Assembly (NCBI GenBank): GCA_031402435.1
Contig: JANNSJ010000045.1
Location: forward strand, 1 to 64,000
Reading direction: 5' to 3'
Source of the DNA: UBA11986 sp031402435
GTDB taxonomy: Bacteria > Bacteroidota > Ignavibacteria > UBA10030 > UBA6906
Length of the DNA stretch: 64,000 nt
In this document: piece by piece, positions 1 to 8,987 of the stretch
Position numbering within the stretch: position 1 is the first letter of the stretch
Layout of the letters: the number at the start of each line of letters is the position of its first letter
The notes under the pieces: generated by a model
The model's input: only the letters and a program-made list of their open reading frames with translations
What the model was told of the DNA's origin: nothing
The model's database searches: none
Made by a program: the position numbers and the translations under genes

Positions 1-1890
1 TGCACTCAGCAGTCTTGCAGCGAACACGCTGTACTACTGGCATGTCAGTGCGACGAACAGTGGGGGCACGAGTGCCTATTCGGCATCGTTCACCTTCACG
101 ACGTCGGCACCTCCGCCTCCTCCGTCATCACCAGTGTTGGCCACACCAGCGAATGGAGCGACCGGAGTAGCAACGAACCCGACGCTGACATGGAACGCAT
201 CGAGTGGAGCGACTTCGTACCGTGTGCAGGTGTCAACTGTGTCAGGTTTTACAGCAACAGTAGTCGATCAGAGTAATGTTACGACAACCTCGTTTGCAGC
301 AAGCAGTCTGGTGGCGAACACGCTGTACTACTGGCGTGTCAGTGCGACGAACAGCGGGGGAACAAGTGCATTTTCAGGAGCTTTCAACTTCACCACGGCG
401 GCAGCACCAACGACGGCGGCAATCTACCAGAATGCTGCTCTTTCCACGCCATGGAACGATATGCGTTCGTATAGCGTGACGAGGACGTATAGCAATACGA
501 CACCAGTCTATGAAGGTGCCTCATCGCTCCGTCTGGCATATTCTGCCTGGGGTTCGTTGCAGTTCAATCAGGGAAGCTGGAGCTCATTTGTGTCCCACAA
601 TCCGGCACAGTACCAGAGCCTGGACTTTGCGATTCACGGAGGAACCTCTGGAGCCACTATTAGTGTCCGTTGTCTCAACTCTTCTGGCGGCTCGATGGCT
701 ACCGTGGTGGAAACCGTTCCAGCTAATACCTGGCAACTCAAGTCTATTCCCATGAGTCAATTGGCGACAGCACCGTTTGTTGCCATAGAGTTTGCCTCAG
801 CGGTCAGTGTTACGTGCTACCTTGATATTGTAGATCTGACACCCGCCGGGGCTACCCTGCCATCATCACCGGTGTTAGCCACACCCGCAAATGGATCGAC
901 GGGAGTAGCAACGAACGCGACGTTGACGTGGAACGCATCGAGTGGAGCGACATCGTACCGTGTGCAGGTATCAACAGATGCAGGGTTTGCCACAACGGTG
1001 GTGGATCAGAGCAACGTTACAACAACCTCTCTTGCACTCAGCAGTCTTGCAGCGAACACGCTGTACTACTGGCATGTCAGTGCGACGAACAGTGGGGGCA
1101 CGAGTGCCTATTCGGCATCGTTCACCTTCACGACGTCGGCACCTCCGCCTCCTCCATCATCACCAGTGTTGGCCACACCAGCGAATGGAGCGACCGGGGT
1201 AGCAACGAATTCAACGTTGACATGGAACGCATCAAGTGGAGCGACATCGTACCGTGTACAGGTGTCAACTGTTTCAGGATTTACGACAACAGTAGTCGAT
1301 CAGAGTAATGTTACGACAACCTCGTTTGCACTCAGCAGCCTGGTGGCGAACACGCTGTACTACTGGCGCGTCAGTGCAACGAACAGCGGAGGAACCAGTG
1401 CCTATGCGACGAGCAGGAACTTCACGACAGCGGCGGCGCCAACGACGGCGGCAATCTACCAGAATGCCGCTCTTTCCAGCCCGTGGAGCGATATGCGGTC
1501 GTATAGCGTAACGCGAACCTATAGCAATACGACACCGATCTATGAAGGTGCCTCATCGCTCCGTCTGGCATATTCTGCTTGGGGTTCGTTGCAGTTCGGT
1601 CAGGGAAACTGGGGCTCGTTTGTGTCTCTCAATCCGGCACAGTACCAAAGCCTGGACTTTGCGATTCATGGAGGAACCTCTGGAGCCACTATTAGTGTCC
1701 GTTGTCTCAACTCTTCGGGCGGCTCAATGGCTACCGTGGTGGTAGCCGTTCCAGCTAATACCTGGCAACTCAAGTCTATTCCCATGAGTCAATTGGCGAC
1801 AGCACCGTTTGTTGCCATAGAGTTTGGCTCAGCGGTCAGTGTTACGTGCTACCTTGATATTGTTGGTCTGACACCCGCAACCCAGCCAAC
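1..1890 (+). repeat. 1032-bp in-frame tandem duplication (344 codons)
   Basis: Sequence from base 1 repeats at 1033, and the binding-like module at about 421-850 repeats at about 1453-1880 with the same 1032-base offset. Differences between copies are scattered substitutions only, and 1032 is divisible by three, so the frame is kept. The second copy is complete to about 1890; the first continues upstream of the window. This is a recent or homogenised duplication within one gene. Confidence 0.9.
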
Positions 1891-2539
1891 CATTCTTATT
1901 GTCACAGTAGAAACGCAAGATGAAGCGGTTGAGGCAAAGCGGAAACCGGGAACGAAATTATCGACGAATGATGGAATCGAAGAGTTTGTAAAAACCTATG
2001 AGAGGAGCGATTCGTCCAGCAATGCCACAACACTCAGGGTATCGGCAATTGGAGGAGGGTCTCTTGTATATCAATGGCAAAGGGATGGAGTAGATATTTC
2101 TGGTGCAACTAATGATTTGTATATACTCCGTGACGGAGATACCACAGGAATGAGGTGTGTTGTTTCGAACCTATTTGGTGCCGATACCAGTAACGAAGTT
2201 CTTGTCAGTCATGGCTTATCTTCGATCAACTCAAGTTCGTTCAATGCCGGCAAGGTTGTGGTCAATGAACAACCACTTCATTACGCACTGGAACAGAACT
2301 ATCCCAACCCATTCAACCCAAGTACAACAATCAGGTACAATCTTCCGAACGCGTCACATGTGTCTCTCAAATTATTTAACACCCTTGGCCAGGAAGTTGC
2401 AACGCTTGTGAGCGAAGGGCAGGAGGCCGGATACAAATCGGTTGAATGGAATGCAAGCGGTTTTGCGAGCGGCATATATTTTTATCGTCTACAGGCGGGA
2501 GAGTTCGTTCAAACGAGAAGGCTCCTGCTATTGCGATAG
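2..2539 (+). CDS. Repeat-built surface protein with C-terminal T9SS-type sorting domain (5' end outside window)
   Basis: The reading frame is open from base 2, so the gene begins upstream. It encodes alternating fibronectin-III-like modules (conserved LTWNASSGATSYRVQVST stretch) and a beta-sandwich, carbohydrate-binding-like module (AIYQNAALS... to YLDIV), followed by an Ig-like segment (YQWQRDGVDISGA). The end is a sorting domain (NYPNPFNPSTTIRYNLP ... SGIYFYRLQAG) of the kind that directs type IX secretion and surface attachment. Modules recur as a 1032-base unit: base 1 matches 1033 and base 421 matches 1453. No catalytic domain is visible in the part seen. Function is probably adhesion or glycan binding; the binding-module family is not assigned. 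Confidence 0.88.
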   Translation, partial: ALSSLAANTLYYWHVSATNSGGTSAYSASFTFTTSAPPPPPSSPVLATPANGATGVATNPTLTWNASSGATSYRVQVSTVSGFTATVVDQSNVTTTSFAASSLVANTLYYWRVSATNSGGTSAFSGAFNFTTAAAPTTAAIYQNAALSTPWNDMRSYSVTRTYSNTTPVYEGASSLRLAYSAWGSLQFNQGSWSSFVSHNPAQYQSLDFAIHGGTSGATISVRCLNSSGGSMATVVETVPANTWQLKSIPMSQLATAPFVAIEFASAVSVTCYLDIVDLTPAGATLPSSPVLATPANGSTGVATNATLTWNASSGATSYRVQVSTDAGFATTVVDQSNVTTTSLALSSLAANTLYYWHVSATNSGGTSAYSASFTFTTSAPPPPPSSPVLATPANGATGVATNSTLTWNASSGATSYRVQVSTVSGFTTTVVDQSNVTTTSFALSSLVANTLYYWRVSATNSGGTSAYATSRNFTTAAAPTTAAIYQNAALSSPWSDMRSYSVTRTYSNTTPIYEGASSLRLAYSAWGSLQFGQGNWGSFVSLNPAQYQSLDFAIHGGTSGATISVRCLNSSGGSMATVVVAVPANTWQLKSIPMSQLATAPFVAIEFGSAVSVTCYLDIVGLTPATQPTILIVTVETQDEAVEAKRKPGTKLSTNDGIEEFVKTYERSDSSSNATTLRVSAIGGGSLVYQWQRDGVDISGATNDLYILRDGDTTGMRCVVSNLFGADTSNEVLVSHGLSSINSSSFNAGKVVVNEQPLHYALEQNYPNPFNPSTTIRYNLPNASHVSLKLFNTLGQEVATLVSEGQEAGYKSVEWNASGFASGIYFYRLQAGEFVQTRRLLLLR

Positions 2540-2629
2540 AGATAGCATCGCTTGTCGTGACGATAGTTTGCTGTCGCACTGTGGTCGTTTCAATGAAAAA
2601 TAGCTATTTGCAAGCAGGAGCCGAGATCA

Positions 2630-3205
2630 TGCAATACAAGCAACTGTTCATATTGATGGTGACAATACTTGCATTATTGCTGTGCATTTTTGGATGCAAT
2701 GACTACCTGGATCAGGTTGCCGGACCCGACGCCACACTCTTGCCATCACAGACTTTCCGAGTTCCATAGGCACAAAGTGGACCTACACTGTGTATGGTAG
2801 TTTGACAGGGCGGACAGATGCTGCAACAGTTTCAATTGTTGGCGATGCCGAACTGGCCGATCATACACCGGTTCGAATATGGATAACGACTCGCGGTCTG
2901 TCACGTGACACCACTTATATGACTGCTCATAGAAACACAGTCGAATTCTTCGATCAGCAATCATCGAATGATCCGGAAGTCTTCATTTTTCCCTTGAGGT
3001 TGGTGCTTCCTGGGGAACAAACCTTGATACAACCACGGTAATCGGAATAGACAGGATAGAAACACCCTCGGGGACGATCAATGAGTCATTTCATGTGCGC
3101 GGTCGCGTTTTCGCGCTGAACTATGGGCTTAATACTCATGCTTGGCTCGCTCCACACGAGGGCATTGGCATGCGTACATCCATTCCTGTAGTGGTTTTCT
3201 CATAA
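2630..3205 (+). pseudogene. Lipoprotein gene broken by two frameshifts
   Basis: From ATG 2630 there is a lipoprotein signal (hydrophobic stretch ending LLLCIFGCND) that runs to a stop at 2767. The protein continues in another frame: IGTKWTYTVYGSLTG, a pattern common in small Bacteroidota lipoproteins, up to about 2990. It then continues in the third frame as LEVGASWGTNLDTTTVIG to a stop at 3203-3205. Both shifts go the same way and correspond to one missing base each, near 2750 (TTTCC) and near 2985-2993 (TTTTTCCC). Joined, they give a lipoprotein of about 190 residues. It is either a true pseudogene or a pair of homopolymer sequencing errors. Confidence 0.75.
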
Positions 3206-3358
3206 AAGGGCTAGCTACTCTTTCATTCCTTTGGATGATTTCTTTGTTGTAAGCTCTCGACTACCTTTCTGAAGGTCAGAAACTTCGGTTCGTGGTTCCA
3301 ACGATGTCGCGCAAAGGGTATCTGCAACTTGCAAACAATTTATCTAAAAGAGGAGCAT

Positions 3359-3916
3359 ATGAGAACGCGTTCCGTTTTGACAATGGTTTTGGTCATTTTT
3401 GCTGCAGTCTCAGTTGCCGCCCAGGGTGGCATAGGGTTTGGGCCTCAGGTTGGTTTTTATAAGTCACAAGACGCCGATGGAGCTAGGGTAATGGGTGGAG
3501 CCGCGTTGCGACTCAAGTTTTCTGAGGTACTCGGAGTTGAAGGGTCGATCAACTACCGGGAAGAAGAGTACGGCAACGGATTCGTAAGCGTAAAGAGTTG
3601 GCCTGTCATGGTGACCGGATTACTCTATCCGATTCCGATGGTATATGGGGCCATCGGCGCCGGATGGTACAGTACTACCATTGATTATGATTTCCCTCCG
3701 GGGTTTCTTGGAAGTCCAACCATCATCACAAGTGAAACAAAGCAAGAATTCGGCTGGCATTTCGGCGGAGGTGTGGAGCTGCCGCTGGGTTCAGCAGCAA
3801 AACTCGTTGGCGATATCAGATACGTTTTCCTGAACTATGATTTCGAGAATGTTCCGGGAAATGGTGTGAGTAGCAATTTCTACGTCATTACAGCGGGTCT
3901 GCTTTTTGGTCTTTAA
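3359..3916 (+). CDS. Small outer-membrane beta-barrel protein
   Basis: 185 residues. The ATG at 3359 follows an AGAGGAG ribosome site and opens a signal peptide (TMVLVIFAAVSVAAQG). The rest alternates Gly/aromatic-rich strands (GIGFGPQVGFYKS, VYGAIGAGWYST, FGWHFGGGVELPLG) and ends in FYVITAGLLFGL, with the terminal aromatic-X-Leu pattern of small eight-strand barrels. It stands alone between a broken lipoprotein gene and a small exported protein. No specific function can be read from it. Confidence 0.75.
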   Translation: MRTRSVLTMVLVIFAAVSVAAQGGIGFGPQVGFYKSQDADGARVMGGAALRLKFSEVLGVEGSINYREEEYGNGFVSVKSWPVMVTGLLYPIPMVYGAIGAGWYSTTIDYDFPPGFLGSPTIITSETKQEFGWHFGGGVELPLGSAAKLVGDIRYVFLNYDFENVPGNGVSSNFYVITAGLLFGL

Positions 3917-3950
3917 TTGATTGACTGTTCAGTATCCGAACGAGATAGTC

Positions 3951-4268
3951 ATGAGCAAACGATTTCGCGTTTCGATTCCAATACTACTGGTGATGATGTC
4001 TGGTTCAGCTGTCACGGGAGGAAAAGAGCCGCTTCCCCCCGTGGAGGGCTTCCGTCCCGGCGATACGCTTCGCTACACAACCGATGGGTCTACTCCTGAT
4101 CGGACCAGTCGTTTCGTTCTATGTGGAGCAAACCAGATCGTTGTCACCAGAACAACGACCTTCAGGGCCAGGCTCTATAGGCCCGGATTCTTGCCTGGCG
4201 AAGTGCAGTCGCGTACAGTGTATGTGCGAGACTCTGCCGGGACCACTCGAGCAGCGCTGACGAAGTAG
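3951..4268 (+). CDS. Exported protein with chitobiase/hexosaminidase C-terminal-like domain
   Basis: 105 residues. The ATG at 3951 is chosen because it opens a signal-like segment (FRVSIPILLVMMSGSAVTG). The rest matches the small beta-sandwich seen at the C-terminus of chitobiase/beta-hexosaminidase proteins: LRYTTDGSTPDRTS, then TRTTTFRARLYRPGFLPGEVQS and a closing TVYV strand. Such domains are usually accessory modules on larger exported proteins; here it stands alone, so the gene may be a remnant or a small surface protein. It starts 34 bases after the barrel gene. Confidence 0.6.
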   Translation: MSKRFRVSIPILLVMMSGSAVTGGKEPLPPVEGFRPGDTLRYTTDGSTPDRTSRFVLCGANQIVVTRTTTFRARLYRPGFLPGEVQSRTVYVRDSAGTTRAALTK

Positions 4269-4328
4269 GGGGTATCGGCTATCTTCACCAATTTTCATGA
4301 TTGCGATAACAGCTAGAAGACACAGCGC

Positions 4329-4565
4329 ATGGTAATCAAGATCCTCTTATTGTCTTTCATTGCCGCTACTGTGGTTGCGCTAGGGCTTCTCATCGTCCTA
4401 AGTGCGGACGATCAAGGAGCGCCTTCCAAGGAACAGTTGGTCTCCGAGTTGAAAATGGAAACTCCTGCTACGGTCGCATCCAACGCCTTGGTACCGCAAG
4501 AAGTCCATATAGTGAAGTTTCACCAAAACCTCAGTCAAACGGAGAGACCCGATGACCAACTGTAA
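4329..4565 (+). CDS. Small single-pass membrane protein upstream of sigma factor
   Basis: 78 residues. One N-terminal membrane segment (IKILLLSFIAATVVALGLLIVLS) is followed by a polar tail of about 50 residues. It overlaps the start of the ECF sigma factor gene by 14 bases, so the two are probably co-translated. An accessory or anti-sigma role is possible from position alone; no anti-sigma motif is visible. Confidence 0.45.
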   Translation: MVIKILLLSFIAATVVALGLLIVLSADDQGAPSKEQLVSELKMETPATVASNALVPQEVHIVKFHQNLSQTERPDDQL

Positions 4566-5137
4566 GAGCAAGAAACAGCAGATATTTGAAGAACAGGCGC
4601 TTGCTCATATAGACTTGTTGTACCGTTTTGGTATGCGACTTACAGGGAACAACTCAGATTCCAACGATCTGGTTCAGGAGACGTATCTGAAAGCATACCG
4701 GTTTTGGGACAAATACGATCAAGGGACGAACATTCGCGCATGGCTCTTCCGGATTCTGAAGAACTCTTTCATTAACTTGCACAGGAAGGAGTCAAAAGAG
4801 CCGGACATGGTGGACTATAGCGAGTTGATGAAACCGGCATCTGCACTTCACATTGCTGCAGACGCGAATAATCTGCAGGAACTGGTGTTCAGCAATCTTC
4901 TTGATGACGATGTTTCCGGTGTCGTGTCGGGTTTACCGTGGGATTTCCGCACCATTGCAATTTCTGTGTGATATTGAAGGGTTGACGTACGAAGAGATTG
5001 CCCGCTTCGTGGACCGTCCCCTGGGCACTGTCCGATCGCGTCTTCATCGCGGGAGGAAACTCCTGCATTCAAAGCTGTACGAGTACGCGAAGGAACGCGG
5101 ATATGTTGGGTCTGCACAGAGATCAGTAGATGCTTAG
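4552..5137 (+). pseudogene. ECF RNA polymerase sigma factor, frameshifted
   Basis: The N-terminal part carries sigma region 2 (LLYRFGMRLTGNNSDSNDLV, QETYLKAYRFWDKYDQGTNI, RAWLFRILKN) and reads to a stop at 4971. Region 4 lies in the next frame (LCDIEGLTYEEIARFVDRP, GTVRSRLHRGRKLL) and ends at 5137. The break is at about 4952-4958: dropping one T from 'atttctg' joins ...RTIAI to LCDIEG as in intact ECF sigma factors. So the gene carries a one-base insertion in a T run, by mutation or sequencing error. Both halves are otherwise well conserved, which favours an error or a very recent lesion. Confidence 0.82.
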
Positions 5138-5203
5138 CCGTTTGCTTTTTGAGAGGAGATGAGAGAGGGCCGCGCCATATGATTCACATTTGAAGAACGA
5201 CTG

Positions 5204-6583
5204 ATGGAACAGCAACACAACTCTCATGCACCGGTCGACCGGGTAAAACCCTCTCGATGGAAATTCGCAGTGTATGCATTTTTGTTGATTGGAGGGATTG
5301 TACTTGTCTCTGCATTCGCATTTCTCTTCTTCACGGACCCCTTTATCAACACCTTCCTCAAAGGTCGGATCACTGAAGCGTTTCGAGAGGCCTATCCGGC
5401 ATATTCCATTCGAATTGGCGGTATGCATTACGATATCAGGCAGAACCGTCTTGGATTCGACTCGGTAGCGTTGGCCACTTTGGATTCCAGCCTGTCGTGT
5501 ACCATTGCCGCGTATTCCTTGAGTGGGATTAATTGGTTGGAACTTCTTTGGGCAAGAGGTCTTGTTCCTAACGGCTTTACAGGTACTGCTCTTGACGCAC
5601 AGGGGATTGTTGTGAATTTTCAACAGGAACAGTATCGGGTTCGGTGCGAATTTCTGCGTGTGTCGGTACCGGATTCAGAGATAGCAATGAAAGCTTTGGA
5701 GGTTCATCCTTTGAGCGACGATGAGCAATTCTTTGCAGGGAGCAAATTCAGAACAACCCGGTTCCGCATTGATGTCCCACAAGTCAAAATCACAGGCTTG
5801 GCATGTCTCGAACTGCTGCAAGGGAAGATGTACCGTACCCGTTCTGTCCACATCAGCGATGTGTTCATTGACGTGTTGATCAATAAAGACAAGCCTGCTG
5901 CCAGGGACACCTCAAGTCCACCCATGCCGAACGAGATTCTCTCTTCGATAGAAAAAACCATCGAGGTCGATAGCTTGCATATTTGGAATGGGGGGTTGAA
6001 GTATGGCGAGAGGTTTGTGGTTGGCTCAAAGCATGCCGTGATAACATTGGATAGCATGCAGGTGTCGGTACAGGGAATCAAAAACCATGGCGATGCAAGC
6101 GATACTATAATGATTAGTGCAAAAGGGGAGTTTATGAAATCCGCCGAGGTGAATGTCCTTATGTCGATTCCCATCTCATCGCCGGAGTTCTCGCTTCACT
6201 ACTCCGGCACGCTCGGCAAAATGCGGCTCAACGCACTCAATCCGTTTGTTGATCCGGCCGAACAGGTACGCATTAAATCCGGCAGCCTTCAGGCGGGATC
6301 GTTTGATATCAATGTTAACGCAGGACGCGCAAGTGGTGGTGTACGGGCGGCGTACAAAGACCTGACCCTCGCAGCGATCAATAAGCGCACGGGAAGCGAA
6401 AAGGGCATCTTCGATGTGATTGCTTCTTTTGTAGCCAACAACATAAAGATTCGGAGGAGCAATATGCCAGACAATTCGATGAAGATCGGTGTGGTGAAAT
6501 ACACGCGGCAACGAGATGATCCATTCTTCAAGTTTGTGTGGTTCGCACTTCGCAGTGGTGTGGGTGATGTTGTTGGGTTTTAA
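5204..6583 (+). CDS. AsmA-like / DUF748-type inner-membrane protein
   Basis: 459 residues. A short cytoplasmic N-terminus precedes one membrane helix at about residues 21-44 (FAVYAFLLIGGIVLVSAFAF). The long periplasmic part follows the AsmA/DUF748 plan: an early ITEAFREAYPAYSIRIGGMH-like element, then repeated beta strands such as VDSLHIWNGGLKYGERF and FSLHYSGTLGKMRLNALNPF. AsmA-like proteins take part in envelope lipid or outer-membrane homeostasis. It follows the sigma factor gene by 66 bases. The family call is by pattern; the exact role is unknown. Confidence 0.6.
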   Translation: MEQQHNSHAPVDRVKPSRWKFAVYAFLLIGGIVLVSAFAFLFFTDPFINTFLKGRITEAFREAYPAYSIRIGGMHYDIRQNRLGFDSVALATLDSSLSCTIAAYSLSGINWLELLWARGLVPNGFTGTALDAQGIVVNFQQEQYRVRCEFLRVSVPDSEIAMKALEVHPLSDDEQFFAGSKFRTTRFRIDVPQVKITGLACLELLQGKMYRTRSVHISDVFIDVLINKDKPAARDTSSPPMPNEILSSIEKTIEVDSLHIWNGGLKYGERFVVGSKHAVITLDSMQVSVQGIKNHGDASDTIMISAKGEFMKSAEVNVLMSIPISSPEFSLHYSGTLGKMRLNALNPFVDPAEQVRIKSGSLQAGSFDINVNAGRASGGVRAAYKDLTLAAINKRTGSEKGIFDVIASFVANNIKIRRSNMPDNSMKIGVVKYTRQRDDPFFKFVWFALRSGVGDVVGF

Positions 6584-7406
6584 ATATCTGCATACTGTGG
6601 ATGAGGCGGAGCCGGTTCCTCGTCCATTATTTCTTGTCGTCCACCGTCAAATCCTTCAGTGACTTTCCGCATTCAAAACGATGGTGATGTTGTTACCCCG
6701 ACAACGGGCTGCGTCGCGGAAGACGAAAACAAATATATATATGTCTTGCTATTAACACGCAAAGCGTCCAGATTGATCAACAGTGTTTTGATCCATGTAC
6801 TTGCCATTCGGGCGAGGCTCTTCTTTATGGGCTCGCAAAAGTCCTCCCGCAAACAGCGTTCGTTGTAAACCCGCTTCGCCCCGCCAAGTAGCGCCGCTTC
6901 TCCAAGACTAAGTACCAACAACAGGGCAAGTGTTGCTCACTGTGAAACGCCAAGAGGAATTTCTTGACGTCATTATTACGACGCGCTTCAAGATGAAAAC
7001 AACGACAAGCGTGCAATATCATTCATTCAAGGAGAAGTATGAAACAATTCAATCTGATCTTTGCTGCAATGTTCATCGTTGTTACTGTGCACAAATACAC
7101 AAAGCTGTAATGCGGACACCGGCTAGGATGCCGCGGTCGAGTTGCTTCCTTTCGCGGAGAAGGACTAATCCCCTTTTCATCCCTTTGGGCTATATCTACG
7201 GGCCATCATATAGGGCTATATTGTGCTCAATATCCGCAGACTCAAAAACACCAAACCTCCGGAACCGGGCATTGAAGGATCAATGAAAGTATGTTCTGGA
7301 TCGATCTTCGTTTGACGCTACAATATCCCATGGCAATCTTCTGCCGAAGGAAGTATGGGAACGGAAGTCTTAATCAATAATTTCAATAATCTTTAGAGAG
7401 GTCGTC
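6584..7406. other. Gene-poor stretch of about 820 bases
   Basis: No convincing full gene is seen on either strand. Short open frames here have no recognisable composition or motif. One signal-peptide-like start with a ribosome site is noted separately at 7039. A word GGGCTATAT near 7187 recurs nearly intact near 7215. The segment before 7407 is AT-rich and probably holds that gene's promoter, but I cannot fix its position. Confidence 0.5.
7039..7110 (+). pseudogene. Signal-peptide remnant of a lost exported protein
   Basis: An AAGGAGAAG ribosome site precedes an ATG at 7039 that reads as a typical exported N-terminus (MKQFNLIFAAMFIVVTV) but stops after 23 codons at 7110. In a neighbouring frame the sequence continues as CTNTQSCNADTG before another stop, so a frameshift near 7080 is possible. 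No further coding trace is recognisable before 7407. Confidence 0.3.
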
Positions 7407-8885
7407 ATGAAACAGGCTATTAGGATACTTATTCCTGTCTGCCTTGTTGCATTCACCTTCATTGCCGCTTACGGACAGCAGACGAATTTGCTGCCGAATG
7501 GTGGTTTTGAGAGTGGCAAGCCGTCATTATTCACGGCGGAGCCAGGAACAAGCGGAGCGACATTGACATGGGCAACAGACCAGACGTATGTGGGAAGCCC
7601 ACACTCATTGAAGATCGTCAAGCCAGCGACCGGGAGTGTTGCACGATGGGTATCAAGCAACATGGTTCGGTATTGGGTGGACAAGATCGGGCGGAACGTA
7701 GACATCAAGCTTGGTGCCTATGTGAAGACAAGTGGAGTGAACACAAACCCGGCAAACGATCAGGCTCGTTGGCAGTTGAAATTCTTCTTCTACGACACGC
7801 TGGGTGCACCGATCGGTGGTGGTCCGTTTGTGTTGAACGTAGACCAGACGATAGCAACACGAGATTGGTATGCAGACACCAATGGTGTTGGCACAGTGAA
7901 CCTTCCGGTGGATGCGTATCGGATGACCGTATCGGCGGAAGGTGGAACCAATGCAACTGGAACAGTGTGGGTTGATAACTTCATTCATGTGGGTCGAGCA
8001 AATCAGTGGGCAGGACAGAACTGGAACGGGTTTGTGGAAGCAGACTCAGGATGGCAGTACTGGATTTCGCCCAATGGTGGGAACGATGGAGTGACGGACT
8101 TCCCGGGTTCCGGCGTGACCACAGCAACGGCGCATAGCGGAAGTTCATCGCTGAAGATCAATGCACCTGTAGGACGAGCATCGGGTGAATTGATATTCTT
8201 CACGGAAACAGTGTCGATTCCAGCCAACAGCGCAGGCAAGAAGTATGTGCTGAGTGCCTGGGTGAAGACGAGTACAATCAAGAAGGACTCGGTATTCAAT
8301 GCCTCGTGTGCGCTTGGGTTTACCTGGACATGGCATACGAAGTTGTTCGCCGATGCAGGAAACTGGAATGAAGTTGGATCAGGCGAGTACCGGTTCGTGT
8401 TAAAGGATACATCGCAGGATTGGACGCAGTACCAGGTGATCATTACCGTCCCTGACAATACTGTCCGCGCAGTTTCTGTCCGTCCTCGTGCCTATCCCCT
8501 GTTTACCGGTATCGGATACTATGACGATTTTTCCGTCAATGCTCTTGACCAGGTCGTGACCTCTGTTCCAGGCTCTGGTCCAACGCCACTTGGTAGCGTC
8601 GTCCCTGCGGATTACAAACTCAGTCAGAACTTTCCGAATCCATTTAACCCTACCACATCGATCAACTATGATCTGCCCAAGAGCAGCGTTGTGAAGATCG
8701 AAATATATAATATCGTTGGCCAGAGAATGAAGACATTGGTCAATGAACTGCAAGCGGCAGGCAAGTGGTCGGTGCAGTGGAATGGAAACGACGATGCAGG
8801 TGTGCATGTTGCAAGCGGCATTTACTTCTATCGGCTCGAAACACCAAATGCTGTGCTAACGCAGAAGATGGTGTTGCTGAAGTAA
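7407..8885 (+). CDS. Exported protein with two carbohydrate-binding-like modules and sorting domain
   Basis: 492 residues. A signal peptide (residues 1-24, cut near AAYG/QQ) leads into two related jelly-roll modules at about 26-205 (LLPNGGFESGKPS ... VWVDNFIHVG) and 215-395 (WNGFVEADSGWQYW ... IGYYDDFSV). Both have the 'G-G-F-E-x-G ... V-D-N-F' layout of CBM4/9-like modules. The C-terminus (about 410-492) is a T9SS-type sorting domain (NFPNPFNPTTSINYDLPKS ... SGIYFYRLETP). No catalytic residues are apparent. Likely a surface glycan-binding protein serving the uptake genes that follow. A terminator directly follows, so it is probably transcribed alone. Confidence 0.85.
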   Translation: MKQAIRILIPVCLVAFTFIAAYGQQTNLLPNGGFESGKPSLFTAEPGTSGATLTWATDQTYVGSPHSLKIVKPATGSVARWVSSNMVRYWVDKIGRNVDIKLGAYVKTSGVNTNPANDQARWQLKFFFYDTLGAPIGGGPFVLNVDQTIATRDWYADTNGVGTVNLPVDAYRMTVSAEGGTNATGTVWVDNFIHVGRANQWAGQNWNGFVEADSGWQYWISPNGGNDGVTDFPGSGVTTATAHSGSSSLKINAPVGRASGELIFFTETVSIPANSAGKKYVLSAWVKTSTIKKDSVFNASCALGFTWTWHTKLFADAGNWNEVGSGEYRFVLKDTSQDWTQYQVIITVPDNTVRAVSVRPRAYPLFTGIGYYDDFSVNALDQVVTSVPGSGPTPLGSVVPADYKLSQNFPNPFNPTTSINYDLPKSSVVKIEIYNIVGQRMKTLVNELQAAGKWSVQWNGNDDAGVHVASGIYFYRLETPNAVLTQKMVLLK

Positions 8886-8899
8886 CCCGTAACTGTAAG

Positions 8900-8930
8900 G
8901 GGCGCAGAAAGTTCTCTGCGCCCTTCTTGT
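8900..8930 (+). terminator. Rho-independent terminator
   Basis: A perfect 9-bp stem (GGGCGCAGA at 8900-8908 with TCTGCGCCC at 8915-8923) encloses a six-base loop and is followed by a T-rich tail (TTCTTGTTGTT). It lies 14 bases after the stop of the carbohydrate-binding protein. Confidence 0.85.
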
Positions 8931-8987
8931 TGTTACTCTCGCTCAAGTTGTTTCCAGATCGTATAACTATGACGTGGCGGAGCTCGC

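Noticed and set aside
5123..5623. Minus-strand open frame of 166 codons
   Set aside because: Overlaps the AsmA-like and sigma factor coding regions and has no motif.
6659..7286. Short open frames between the AsmA-like and carbohydrate-binding genes
   Set aside because: No motif or ribosome site except the 23-codon signal-peptide remnant, which is listed separately.
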